A stretch of DNA of 64,000 nt, from assembly GCF_012927345.1 (NCBI RefSeq), contig NZ_JABBGJ010000026.1:1-64000 (forward strand). The letters run 5' to 3'. Numbering within the stretch: position 1 is the stretch's first letter; the number at the start of each line of letters is the position of its first letter. This document shows, in pieces, positions 53,746 to 60,565 of the stretch. Made by a program: the position numbers and the translations under genes. This DNA is from Paraburkholderia polaris (lineage in GTDB: Bacteria; Pseudomonadota; Gammaproteobacteria; Burkholderiales; Burkholderiaceae). The notes below the pieces were generated by a model. The model searched no databases. It saw only the letters and a list, made by a program, of their open reading frames with translations, and was not told the DNA's origin.

Positions 53746-55866
53746 TCAAGCTGCCTGATTGAGGCTCGCGAAATCGGCGCCGCGCTCAACCAGATCGATC
53801 AGCAGCGGTGACGCTTGCCAGAACAACGGGTCTTCTTTCGCGAACTCGCGGATGTCCGCAAGCACCGTGGCGAGGCCCACCGTATCGGCGTATTTCATCG
53901 GCCCGCCGCGATAACGCGGAAAACCGTAGCCATAGAGGAAGGTCACGTCGACGTCGAGTGGCCGCAGCGCGATGCCTTCGTGCACAACATTGGCGCCTTC
54001 GTTGATCATCGCGGCCATGTAGCGGCGCATGATTTCTTCGTCGGTGAAAGTACGCGGCGTGATGCCGGCGCGTTCACGCTCGGCGTCGATGATGGCCGCG
54101 ACCTCAGGGTCGTGCGAGCCACTGCGCGAACCTTCGGGGTACAGATAGAAACCACGGCCGGTCTTCTGGCCGAACCAGCCGCGTTCGCAAAGTCGATCGG
54201 CGATCTGTACGTAGCGTGCATCGGGATTGCGTGTGGCCGCGCGCCGCTTGCGCGTGGCCCAGCCAATGTCGCCGCCTGCCAGATCGACCACCTGGAACGG
54301 CCCCATCGGGAAGCCGAATGCACGCACCGCCGCATCGATCTGATAAGGCGACGCACCGTCCTCCATCATCGCGTCCGCCGCGCTGCGATACACCGCCAGC
54401 ACGCGATTGCCGATAAAGCCGTCGCACACGCCGGCACGCACCGGTGTCTTGCGCAGCTTCTTCGCGAGTTCGAACGCGGTGGCAACCACGTCCGCACTGA
54501 CCTGCTTCGGCACCACCACTTCCAGCAGTTTCATGATGTTGGCGGGGGAGAAGAAGTGCAGACCGATCACGTCCGCGGGGCGCGAAATGCTGGCCGCAAT
54601 CGCGTCGATGTCCAGGTACGACGTGTTGGTGGCGAGCACCGCGCCGGCTTTGCAGACACGATCGAGTTCGGCGAACACGGCTTTCTTGACCGACAGGTCC
54701 TCGAATACGGCTTCGATCACCAGATCGGCCTCGGCGAGCGAGTCGTACGAGGTGCTGCCATGCCAGCGCGTCATCACGTCAGCTTTCTTCTCCGCACTCA
54801 TGCGGCCTTTGGCGATCAGGCCGTCGTAGACCTTTTCAATGTGTGCGCGGCCGCGCGCGAGCGACGCGTCGTCGCGCTCGATCGTCGTCACCGGCAAGCC
54901 TGCATCCAGCACCGCGACGGCGATGCCCGCGCCCATCGTGCCACCGCCCACCACGCCGATTTTATTCAGCGCGCGGGGTTTTGCATCGCGTGTTTCCGGT
55001 GCCTTGAGCACTTCGCGTTCGGCAAAGAACGCGTGAATCAGTCCGGCACGTTGCGGGCTGTCGATGCATTCCAGGAACAGTTTGCGTTCGAGCCGCAGGC
55101 CGTCTTCGAAAGATTGTTCTACGGCGGCTTCAACGGCATCGACGATTTTGAGCGGTGAGAACAGACCGCGCGATTTCTTCGCCGTTTCCGCGCGTGCCGT
55201 GGCGACGGCGGCGAGGCTCGCTGCGCGGCCGTTTAGCGCCGCGGCATCGCGCGTGCGCCGTACGGGAGCGTGAGCGGCCAGCAATTCGTGCACATAGGCG
55301 AGTCCTTCCGCGAGGATGTCGTCGCTGCTGCCGAGCCGGTCGATGAGGCCGAGCGCGAGCGCTTCTTTCGCGCCGGCGTGGCGGCCGCTCAGGATCAGGT
55401 CGAGGGCGGCCTGCGCGCCGATCAGGCGCGGTGTACGCTGCGTGCCGCCTGCGCCCGGCAGCAGGCCGAGTTGCACTTCGGGCAAACCGAGCTTCGCGCC
55501 ATCCACGGCGAGCCGGTAGTGCGCCGCGAGGGCCACTTCCAGGCCGCCGCCGAGCGCCGCGCCGTGAATGGCGGCCACCACCGGCTTCGCACACGCCTCG
55601 ATGCGGTTACACACGTCCGGCAGCGACGGCGGCACCGGCAGCTTGCCGAACTCGCGAATGTCCGCGCCTGCGATGAAGTTGCGCCCGGCGCCGACGATCA
55701 GCACCGCCTCGACGGCCTTGTCGGCATCCGCGGCTTCAATGGCGGCGAGCAGGCCGCGCCGCACGTCGGCGGACAAGGCGTTGACTGGCGCGTGGTCGAT
55801 CGTCACCAGCAGGACTTTGCCGCGCAATTCGCGCGTTACAACATCGGCGGAAGGATTGAGGGTCAT
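53746..55866 (-). CDS. Bifunctional enoyl-CoA hydratase / 3-hydroxyacyl-CoA dehydrogenase (FadB/FadJ-type)
   Basis: A 706-residue multifunctional beta-oxidation protein. The crotonase domain (about 1-190) has RNFIAGADIREF and the oxyanion residues in HGAALGGGLEVALAAHYRLAV; the NAD-binding dehydrogenase domain begins NKIGVVGGGTMGAGIAVAVLDAGLPVT (about 295), with HFFSPANIMKLLEVV containing the catalytic His, and two C-terminal dehydrogenase folds (CDGFIGNRVLAVYR ... FPMGPFQVVDLAGGDIGW; RYRGGPMKYAD). ATG 55866 was taken because the crotonase fold begins there. First gene of the beta-oxidation operon, divergent from a lysR gene. Confidence 0.88.
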   Translation of the reverse strand: MTLNPSADVVTRELRGKVLLVTIDHAPVNALSADVRRGLLAAIEAADADKAVEAVLIVGAGRNFIAGADIREFGKLPVPPSLPDVCNRIEACAKPVVAAIHGAALGGGLEVALAAHYRLAVDGAKLGLPEVQLGLLPGAGGTQRTPRLIGAQAALDLILSGRHAGAKEALALGLIDRLGSSDDILAEGLAYVHELLAAHAPVRRTRDAAALNGRAASLAAVATARAETAKKSRGLFSPLKIVDAVEAAVEQSFEDGLRLERKLFLECIDSPQRAGLIHAFFAEREVLKAPETRDAKPRALNKIGVVGGGTMGAGIAVAVLDAGLPVTTIERDDASLARGRAHIEKVYDGLIAKGRMSAEKKADVMTRWHGSTSYDSLAEADLVIEAVFEDLSVKKAVFAELDRVCKAGAVLATNTSYLDIDAIAASISRPADVIGLHFFSPANIMKLLEVVVPKQVSADVVATAFELAKKLRKTPVRAGVCDGFIGNRVLAVYRSAADAMMEDGASPYQIDAAVRAFGFPMGPFQVVDLAGGDIGWATRKRRAATRNPDARYVQIADRLCERGWFGQKTGRGFYLYPEGSRSGSHDPEVAAIIDAERERAGITPRTFTDEEIMRRYMAAMINEGANVVHEGIALRPLDVDVTFLYGYGFPRYRGGPMKYADTVGLATVLADIREFAKEDPLFWQASPLLIDLVERGADFASLNQAA

Positions 55867-55983
55867 CGTGTCGTCTCCTGATTGTTTGCTAACCGGCCAA
55901 CTCGGGCCAGATCGAGGCAGATCGAGGCAGATCGGGCATGCCTGGTCTGGCGAATTCTCCGATTGTCGGTTGGTCAAGGTTTA

Positions 55984-56030
55984 TTGACAATTACATAGAC
56001 CGTTGACAGACTGTCAAAATTATTTTGACA
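55984..56030. promoter_or_regulatory. TTGACA/TGTCAA operator array between the beta-oxidation operon and lysR gene
   Basis: TTGACA occurs at 55984, 56003 and 56025, and TGTCAA at 56012-56017. The central TTGACAGACTGTCAA (56003-56017) is a perfect 6-3-6 palindrome. Spacings of 19 and 22 bases put the outer half-sites about two helical turns away. Such an arrangement in a lysR-divergent region is a likely operator; individual TTGACA copies may also be -35 elements. Confidence 0.55.
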
Positions 56031-56041
56031 AAGGCCGTGTC

Positions 56042-56959
56042 ATGGACGTCAATTCACTGACCCTGCTGGTTGATATCCTCGATGCGGGCAACCTGAGCGA
56101 AGCCGCGCGCCGGCTGAAAATGAGCCGCGCCAATGTGAGTTACCACCTGAACCAGCTGGAGCGCTCGATCGGGTTGCAGTTGGTCAGGCGCACCACGCGC
56201 CGGGTCGAGGCGACGGAAATCGGTCTGCAGTTATACGAGCATGGCCGCACGATCCAGAACGCGCTGCTGGCCGCGCGCGAGTCGGTCACCACGCTCGGGC
56301 AGAGCTTGCAGGGGCGGGTGAGGTTGAGTGTGCCGAGCGGCTACGGGCAACTGGTGATGTCCGATTGGCTGATCGCGTTCAAGCGTCTTTATCCGGGCAT
56401 CGTGCTGGATGTGATGTTCGAGAATCGCGTCGAGGATCTGATGCGCGACGAGGTCGACATCGCGGTTCGGGTGATGTCCGAGCCGCCGCAGAATCTCGTC
56501 GCGCGCGACATGGGGCCGGTGCGATATGTTGCCTGTGCTTCGCCGGATTTTGCTGAAAGCCGGGGCATGCCAGTGCGGCTTGATGATCTGCGCACGACAC
56601 CGTTGATTACGGCGGCGGTGGTTGGCAAGCAGTTGCGCGTGGCGGCGTATCTGCGCGACGAGCGCCACGAAGTGCTGCTGGAGCCGACGATTATTTCGGA
56701 GAACTTTCTGTTCTTGCGCCAGGCGGTGCTGGCCGGGCTGGGTGTCGGTCTGGTGCCCGATTACGTGGTGCAGGACGACCTGCGCCGTGGGGATGTGGTG
56801 ACAGCGCTCGATGAGTGGCGTCTAAGCATCTTCGGTACGAATATGTACATGCTCTATATGCCGAATCGGCATCACACGCGGGCGGCGGCGAGTTTTATCG
56901 AGTTCATTCTGGAGCAGGCGCGCGGAAGTGGGAGAGGGTTATCGCTTGAGCCGCGATGA
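56042..56959 (+). CDS. LysR-family regulator, probable controller of the beta-oxidation operon
   Basis: A 305-residue LysR regulator: winged helix (about 1-60: MDVNSLTLLVDILDAGNLSEAARRLKMSRANVSYHLNQLERSIGLQLVRRTTRRVEATEIG) and a substrate-binding domain with VRLSVPSGYGQLVMSDWLIAFKRLYPG. It is divergent from the FadB-type and acyl-CoA dehydrogenase genes across 175 bases that carry the TTGACA palindrome, so local regulation is likely. ATG 56042 begins the DNA-binding domain, but no good ribosome site is seen. Confidence 0.86.
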   Translation: MDVNSLTLLVDILDAGNLSEAARRLKMSRANVSYHLNQLERSIGLQLVRRTTRRVEATEIGLQLYEHGRTIQNALLAARESVTTLGQSLQGRVRLSVPSGYGQLVMSDWLIAFKRLYPGIVLDVMFENRVEDLMRDEVDIAVRVMSEPPQNLVARDMGPVRYVACASPDFAESRGMPVRLDDLRTTPLITAAVVGKQLRVAAYLRDERHEVLLEPTIISENFLFLRQAVLAGLGVGLVPDYVVQDDLRRGDVVTALDEWRLSIFGTNMYMLYMPNRHHTRAAASFIEFILEQARGSGRGLSLEPR

Positions 56960-57146
56960 AGCGGTTTTTCTTCGGTGCGCCGATGGTCTGTGCGCGGCAG
57001 GCGAACTGAGCAAGGATGGACTCACTGCATGGGCACGCAGAAGAAAGCGGCACCAGCACTGGTGCCTCACTCACGGGTATGCTTAACAAAACGGCGAGAT
57101 AGCCGTGCGCTCTTGGGCCGCACATCAAACTTCAGGGGAGACGAAG

Positions 57147-57335
57147 ATGAAATGGACAATCGCATTTCTAACTCTGCTTGCAATCGCCATTGTCATTGTG
57201 CTGGTCTCCCGTCTTTCGAGCGAGGAGGTCATCCGCCTCGCCGGGTATGCCGCCACCGCGGCCTTTGCCGCACTGATCGGCGTCCTGATTCGCTGGCGCG
57301 CAAATCGCGCCCAACGAAGCAAACACACGGGGTGA
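57147..57335 (+). CDS. Small two-helix membrane protein, function unknown
   Basis: A 62-residue protein: one long helix IAFLTLLAIAIVIVLVSRL (about 4-23), a short charged loop, a second helix GYAATAAFAALIGVLIRW and a basic tail. AGGGGAGACGAAG precedes the ATG closely. I do not recognise a family. It lies immediately upstream of the lysR 3'-end duplicate bounding the RiPP-like cassette. Just before it, a perfect 8-bp hairpin GGCACCAG/CTGGTGCC (57049-57066) has no T run. Confidence 0.6.
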   Translation: MKWTIAFLTLLAIAIVIVLVSRLSSEEVIRLAGYAATAAFAALIGVLIRWRANRAQRSKHTG

Positions 57336-57396
57336 ACACGCACGCTGGGTATTCGCCTGACCCGCATGAAGGCCATGCAGCATCGCGCTTGTCACT

Positions 57397-57559
57397 GCAC
57401 GCGCGCTAAACCGATCGAACGCTTGCCTTTAGTTCGTCGCCAAGAAAGTCGATAAATGTTCTGAGTTTTGCTGACAGCCGATGCCGCTCCAGATAGATCG
57501 CGTGAATGTCAGCGTTCGGGAGCGCCCAGTCCGTGAGCAACGGCACCAGCTCGCCACGT
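57397..57559 (-). repeat. Direct repeat copy 1 bounding the YcaO cassette (displaced lysR 3' end)
   Basis: 163 bases match 60403-60565 in the same orientation with about seven substitutions and no gaps. Both begin GCACGCGCGCTA and end CTCGCCACGT. Copy 2 is the true 3' end of the lysR gene at 60412; this copy is detached. Sequence identity stops abruptly at both ends, as expected for a recombination or insertion boundary. Confidence 0.92.
57406..57559 (-). pseudogene. LysR C-terminal remnant
   Basis: Read on the minus strand this encodes RGELVPLLTDWALPNADIH and on to the stop at 57406, identical to the last 50 or so residues of the LysR protein at 60412 except for the last residue (V for A). 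Upstream of it the frame runs into cassette sequence and has no DNA-binding domain. It is a broken gene copy. Confidence 0.88.
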
Positions 57560-57586
57560 ATTTTTCTCGGGCGTGCCGCTGCAAAC

Positions 57587-58432
57587 TCAGCGAAACCCGA
57601 CGATATAGTATTGAAAGAGACCATTCGGAATCTCCGAGCGTCCAAGGCTTGATGTTTGCGTCATTCCAAATTGCTGACTGATCCTTGGGACATCAATTAA
57701 AATTGGAGTGTGCCCAAAAACCAGAATTTTTCCGTTGTTCTTTATCAGTGGCACCATTTTTGAAAAAATTTCATTTGCTAAAGTAGTTGTCACGACTTCA
57801 TGGTTAAGGAAGCGACAAATCAGGACGTCGCACGAACTATTCCGAATTGCGGGATGCATTGCATCGCAGACAAATGCGCGATCTATTTTTCTTCTCGCTG
57901 CCTGAGTCATTGATAGGGAGGCGTCCGATGCCAGAATAATGCATTGGGGTAGCGATGCATTTAGATAGCTCGAGAATGAGCCAGTTGAGCAGGCAGGGTC
58001 GTAGATAACGCAACCAGGATAAACGATATTTCGCAGAAAATTAACAGTAAATGAGCGGAAGTGCGCTTCCTCCTGATCCAGATGGATTGGGTTTGAAGCG
58101 CATTCTGTCCAGAAAGAATCTGGGCATGTAAATTCGTCACCTGTCTCTCCTAAAGGAGGGTAGGGAAAGTGAATGTCGAACCCTTTTATCTGACTGGCGC
58201 GATCAAATACCGCCTGCTTCCAGTTGTTGTGTTTCGGAGCGGTGATTTCAAAATAATGAAAGTCACTGGAGGTTGACTCGGCTAGTATTACCCCTTGCAA
58301 GGTTTCGGGTTCAATGATGCTGTACCGACTCAGTGCATGCGTTTTTGATTTGATTCCGAGCCAAACATTGGCTTCGCCCCGTAGAAAATAGATTGAGTGC
58401 TGTTCATTTTTTCCTATCCTGACTGCTGGCAT
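57587..58432 (-). CDS. SAM-dependent methyltransferase of the RiPP-like cassette
   Basis: A 281-residue protein. Residues about 142-250 form a class I methyltransferase: motif I VIYDPACSTGSF (142-153), the acidic strand end IILASDASLS (165-174), and FVCDAMHPAIRNSSCDVLICRF. The N-terminal 130 residues are not a standard methyltransferase part and may bind the peptide. It follows the YcaO gene after 15 bases on the same strand; the gene is AT-rich compared with its surroundings. Best reading: it methylates the peptide encoded at 59696, as methyltransferases do in other YcaO pathways. Family not named from memory; target residue unknown. The stop abuts the lysR remnant. Confidence 0.75.
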   Translation of the reverse strand: MPAVRIGKNEQHSIYFLRGEANVWLGIKSKTHALSRYSIIEPETLQGVILAESTSSDFHYFEITAPKHNNWKQAVFDRASQIKGFDIHFPYPPLGETGDEFTCPDSFWTECASNPIHLDQEEAHFRSFTVNFLRNIVYPGCVIYDPACSTGSFSSYLNASLPQCIILASDASLSMTQAARRKIDRAFVCDAMHPAIRNSSCDVLICRFLNHEVVTTTLANEIFSKMVPLIKNNGKILVFGHTPILIDVPRISQQFGMTQTSSLGRSEIPNGLFQYYIVGFR

Positions 58433-58447
58433 CAGATTGACTCAGGT

Positions 58448-59644
58448 TTAATTATAGGTTGGGACAACGTAGTTGCCGAGCGATACGATAGAGAATCTTT
58501 CCATATTCGGCATCGCGGCGCAGGCCAGGCTGATACCTAGCTCGGTGGTATGCAGTTCTTTGGACCAAATGGGAAGTCCTGCGGCCTTACACCTGTTTTT
58601 TAGTAAGTCAAGTTGTGCGTCGAGCAATAGAATGGGCGGATCTGCCGGGAGGGACACTTCGGTCATTGTGATTCCCTGTTGTGAATCGAGGTCCGCCACC
58701 AAACATTGTTGAAGTCGGGGGATAGGACTTAAATGCAGCATATGCCGCCGCCATTCGTCGCGAACCCAATCGACACCTTCAGCGATGTGGTGTTGTTGAG
58801 CCAACTCCTTGATGGCTCGGGTTGCTGCATGACTGGAATAGATGGAGCAACCCGCCCCCATTACGTGAACACCTGCAATATTTCTTTCCTGGCAGCGTGC
58901 GATATAGACTGGACAGTCGATCGTACTGGTCACGTCAATCAACTGAATTTTGGAATGCAGACATGACTCGGCATCATGAAATACTTGTGCGACGTCATCA
59001 GGCAATGAGTCTGGCGAAACGACCCGAACGGCTTGCTCAGAGGAGTAGAAAAAATGTTGAGCAATAAAGCGTCCGACGCTATGTCGTTCGATCACTTCAC
59101 TCACAGCATGAATAGCCGCTTCGATATACCCCACTCCAGCCGCCAAGCCGGTGCCGCAGGAATATCGTTTGCTGGAGTGATAGTCGGCGTCATCTCCGGT
59201 GGGTTTGTTTGACGGGTAGTTGTAGTCAATCAGAAAAGCGGGGTAATGAAGGGGGAGAAATTCATCATCGTAAAATTGTATCGTGCCAAGTTGCGTTGGA
59301 TTGCTCCTGGCAAGAATTCGGACTGGGAGTATCTCAGCCAAGGCTGGTTGTGTTGCGACCTTTTGAAACGGCATGAGTTTGCAAGCGGCTCGAAAATATT
59401 CCAACGAATACTGATGCTCGTACGCCTCGAATTTCGCACCGACGCGGGCTTCGTCTTCATATCCTTTCCCGCATCCACGGCAACTTTCATTGAACACCTC
59501 AGAATCCAAAGTCGCAACCGTACTTGAAAGTGGGGTGCCGAAACGATCCAGGTTAATTCGCACAGCGTTTTCACGTAGCTGGGCATCGATTTTCGCTTCA
59601 GCCTCGACGAGGGAAAGCGAGCGTTCTGGTACGATACATTGCAT
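58448..59644 (-). CDS. YcaO-domain protein (peptide backbone-modifying enzyme candidate)
   Basis: A 398-residue protein with the ATP-binding signatures of YcaO: SCRGCGKGYEDEARVGAKFEAYEHQ (54-78; the Glu pair E73/E76), IEAAIHAVSEVIERHSVGRF (174-193; E183, E186), and ATRAIKELAQQH (274-285; R276, E280, Q283). YcaO enzymes use ATP to activate peptide amides, giving azolines, thioamides or amidines. The C-terminus ends NYVVPTYN, lacking the PxPxP of many azoline-forming YcaOs, and no E1-like, dehydrogenase or TfuA partner gene is present. GGAG lies 7 bases before ATG 59644. Gene and codon use are AT-rich for this genome. Acts presumably on the 43-residue peptide next door. Confidence 0.87.
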   Translation of the reverse strand: MQCIVPERSLSLVEAEAKIDAQLRENAVRINLDRFGTPLSSTVATLDSEVFNESCRGCGKGYEDEARVGAKFEAYEHQYSLEYFRAACKLMPFQKVATQPALAEILPVRILARSNPTQLGTIQFYDDEFLPLHYPAFLIDYNYPSNKPTGDDADYHSSKRYSCGTGLAAGVGYIEAAIHAVSEVIERHSVGRFIAQHFFYSSEQAVRVVSPDSLPDDVAQVFHDAESCLHSKIQLIDVTSTIDCPVYIARCQERNIAGVHVMGAGCSIYSSHAATRAIKELAQQHHIAEGVDWVRDEWRRHMLHLSPIPRLQQCLVADLDSQQGITMTEVSLPADPPILLLDAQLDLLKNRCKAAGLPIWSKELHTTELGISLACAAMPNMERFSIVSLGNYVVPTYN

Positions 59645-59659
59645 GTCTAGACTCCATTG

Positions 59660-59689
59660 AAAAAGGGGGGCGAATTTCCCCCCTTTTTT
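59660..59689 (-). terminator. Intra-operon terminator-like hairpin between peptide and YcaO genes
   Basis: An 11-bp perfect stem AAAAAGGGGGG (59660-59670) / CCCCCCTTTTT (59678-59688) with loop CGAATTT. On the minus strand it lies 6 bases after the peptide stop and ends in a T run. Partial termination would give many more peptide transcripts than enzyme transcripts, a common RiPP operon layout. Confidence 0.85.
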
Positions 59690-59695
59690 CCTAAC

Positions 59696-59827
59696 TTAGT
59701 CAGAAAGAATTTCGATTTCCTCCGCTGTTAGAATTGCATCAAGATTGATATCTTCAGCTTCTTGTGAGTTCGATAGTGATTGGGTTTCCTCGTAGTCGCT
59801 AGTGTACATGCACATTACGTAGCCCAT
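59696..59827 (-). CDS. Candidate RiPP precursor peptide (43 residues)
   Basis: A short gene with a strong ribosome site (GGAGGT, 5 bases before ATG 59827). The peptide starts MGYVMCMYTSDYEETQSL and ends NLDAILTAEEIEILSD. It has a single Cys (residue 6), hydrophobic/aromatic residues in the first eight positions, and a strongly acidic, helix-prone C-terminal half. That is the layout of bottromycin precursors (Met-Gly-..., Cys-containing N-terminal core, C-terminal follower with Leu/Glu pattern such as ELSALEMEELES). It heads the operon with YcaO and methyltransferase genes. That it is the substrate, and the core/follower boundary, are inference. Confidence 0.8.
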   Translation of the reverse strand: MGYVMCMYTSDYEETQSLSNSQEAEDINLDAILTAEEIEILSD

Positions 59828-59922
59828 AGCTACCTCCGATTAGATTCAAAGAAGTCAGACTGTCACACGCCGATTGCGCCTCAAGTGCCATTCGGCGATA
59901 CCATCGCCGTCAAATGACAGCA

Positions 59923-59951
59923 ATTAAACAGTAATAAAAGTGAATTGAAAA
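59923..59951 (-). promoter_or_regulatory. Possible sigma-70 promoter of the RiPP-like cassette
   Basis: On the minus strand TTTTCA (59951-59946) and TTTAAT (59928-59923) are separated by 17 bases: 4/6 and 5/6 matches to -35 and -10. A start near 59916 gives a leader of about 90 bases before the peptide start, containing a 7-bp hairpin. It is the best of several weak candidates. Confidence 0.35.
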
Positions 59952-60124
59952 TGTAATAGTCATTAACCCTGCGACTTCATGGCGCGGATTAACGTCCCGC
60001 ATGACAACTCTGCATGCGGCGGCCTGAGCGGGTGAAAACAGTACAGTCGCTGGAGGAAGCTCGTCCGCAACAATCCGTCGGGCGACATTTCTTCGTGAGG
60101 CAGCACGGCTGGACTTTATAGTTG

Positions 60125-60161
60125 GCATGCCCGCATGCCCGCATGCCCGCATGCCCGCATG
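60125..60161. repeat. Four and a half tandem copies of GCATGCCC
   Basis: The 8-bp unit GCATGCCC is repeated at 60125, 60133, 60141 and 60149, followed by GCATG. It is in the gap between the peptide gene and lysR. Confidence 0.95.
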
Positions 60162-60402
60162 TACGACCGGTCGGCCGCTCTGTGGGTGATTGATTTGGCC
60201 TCGCAGACCGATAGCGGGTCCGAGCGAAGTAAACGTGAATCCCATCATAGGCCACAGAGTTATAAGGCCCGGTGGTCACAGGTGCCCTTTGGCAAACGAT
60301 GAAGCGAAACTAAATTCGCGTGCTCCGACGCTGCTACAAAGTGAGGCGGGCGAGTGCGTCGGTGGTGCACATCACGCGGAGCGACATAGCGCCAGGCTTA
60401 CC

Positions 60403-60565
60403 GCACGCGCGCTAAGCCGATCGAACGCTTGCCTTTAGTTCGTCGCCGAGAAAGTCGATAAATGTCCTGAGTTTCGCTGACAGCCGGTGCCGCTCCAGAT
60501 AGATCGCGTGAATGTCAGCGTTTGGCAGCGCCCAGTCCGTGAGCAACGGCACCAGCTCGCCACGT
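60403..60565 (-). repeat. Direct repeat copy 2 (native lysR 3' end)
   Basis: This is the partner of 57397-57559, about 96% identical. It includes the last 51 codons of the intact lysR gene plus 9 bases downstream. Confidence 0.92.

Larger units (their letters stand above)
59828..60402. other. Non-coding region upstream of the peptide gene
   Basis: 575 bases with no gene I can support. Near the peptide gene it is AT-rich and holds the promoter-like site (59923-59951) and a 7-bp hairpin CGGCGAT/ATCGCCG (59893-59909) in the putative leader. The right part is GC-richer and includes the 8-bp tandem repeat at 60125-60161. Several open frames on both strands cross the repeat but show no coding pattern. 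Confidence 0.5.

Noticed and set aside
57406..57645. An 80-codon minus-strand frame ending at 57406 as a small gene
   Set aside because: Its C-terminal two-thirds is the displaced lysR tail and its N-terminal third overlaps the methyltransferase gene in another frame; it is a chimera created at the junction.
59910..60248. 112-codon minus-strand open frame upstream of the peptide gene
   Set aside because: It runs through the 8-bp tandem repeat (GMRACGHAGM-type translation) with no coding bias or ribosome site; the repeat creates the open frame.
57397..60565. Integrative element with its own integrase
   Set aside because: The flanking repeats look like attachment sites, but no integrase, excisionase or transposase is encoded between them, so a mobile element call is not supported.
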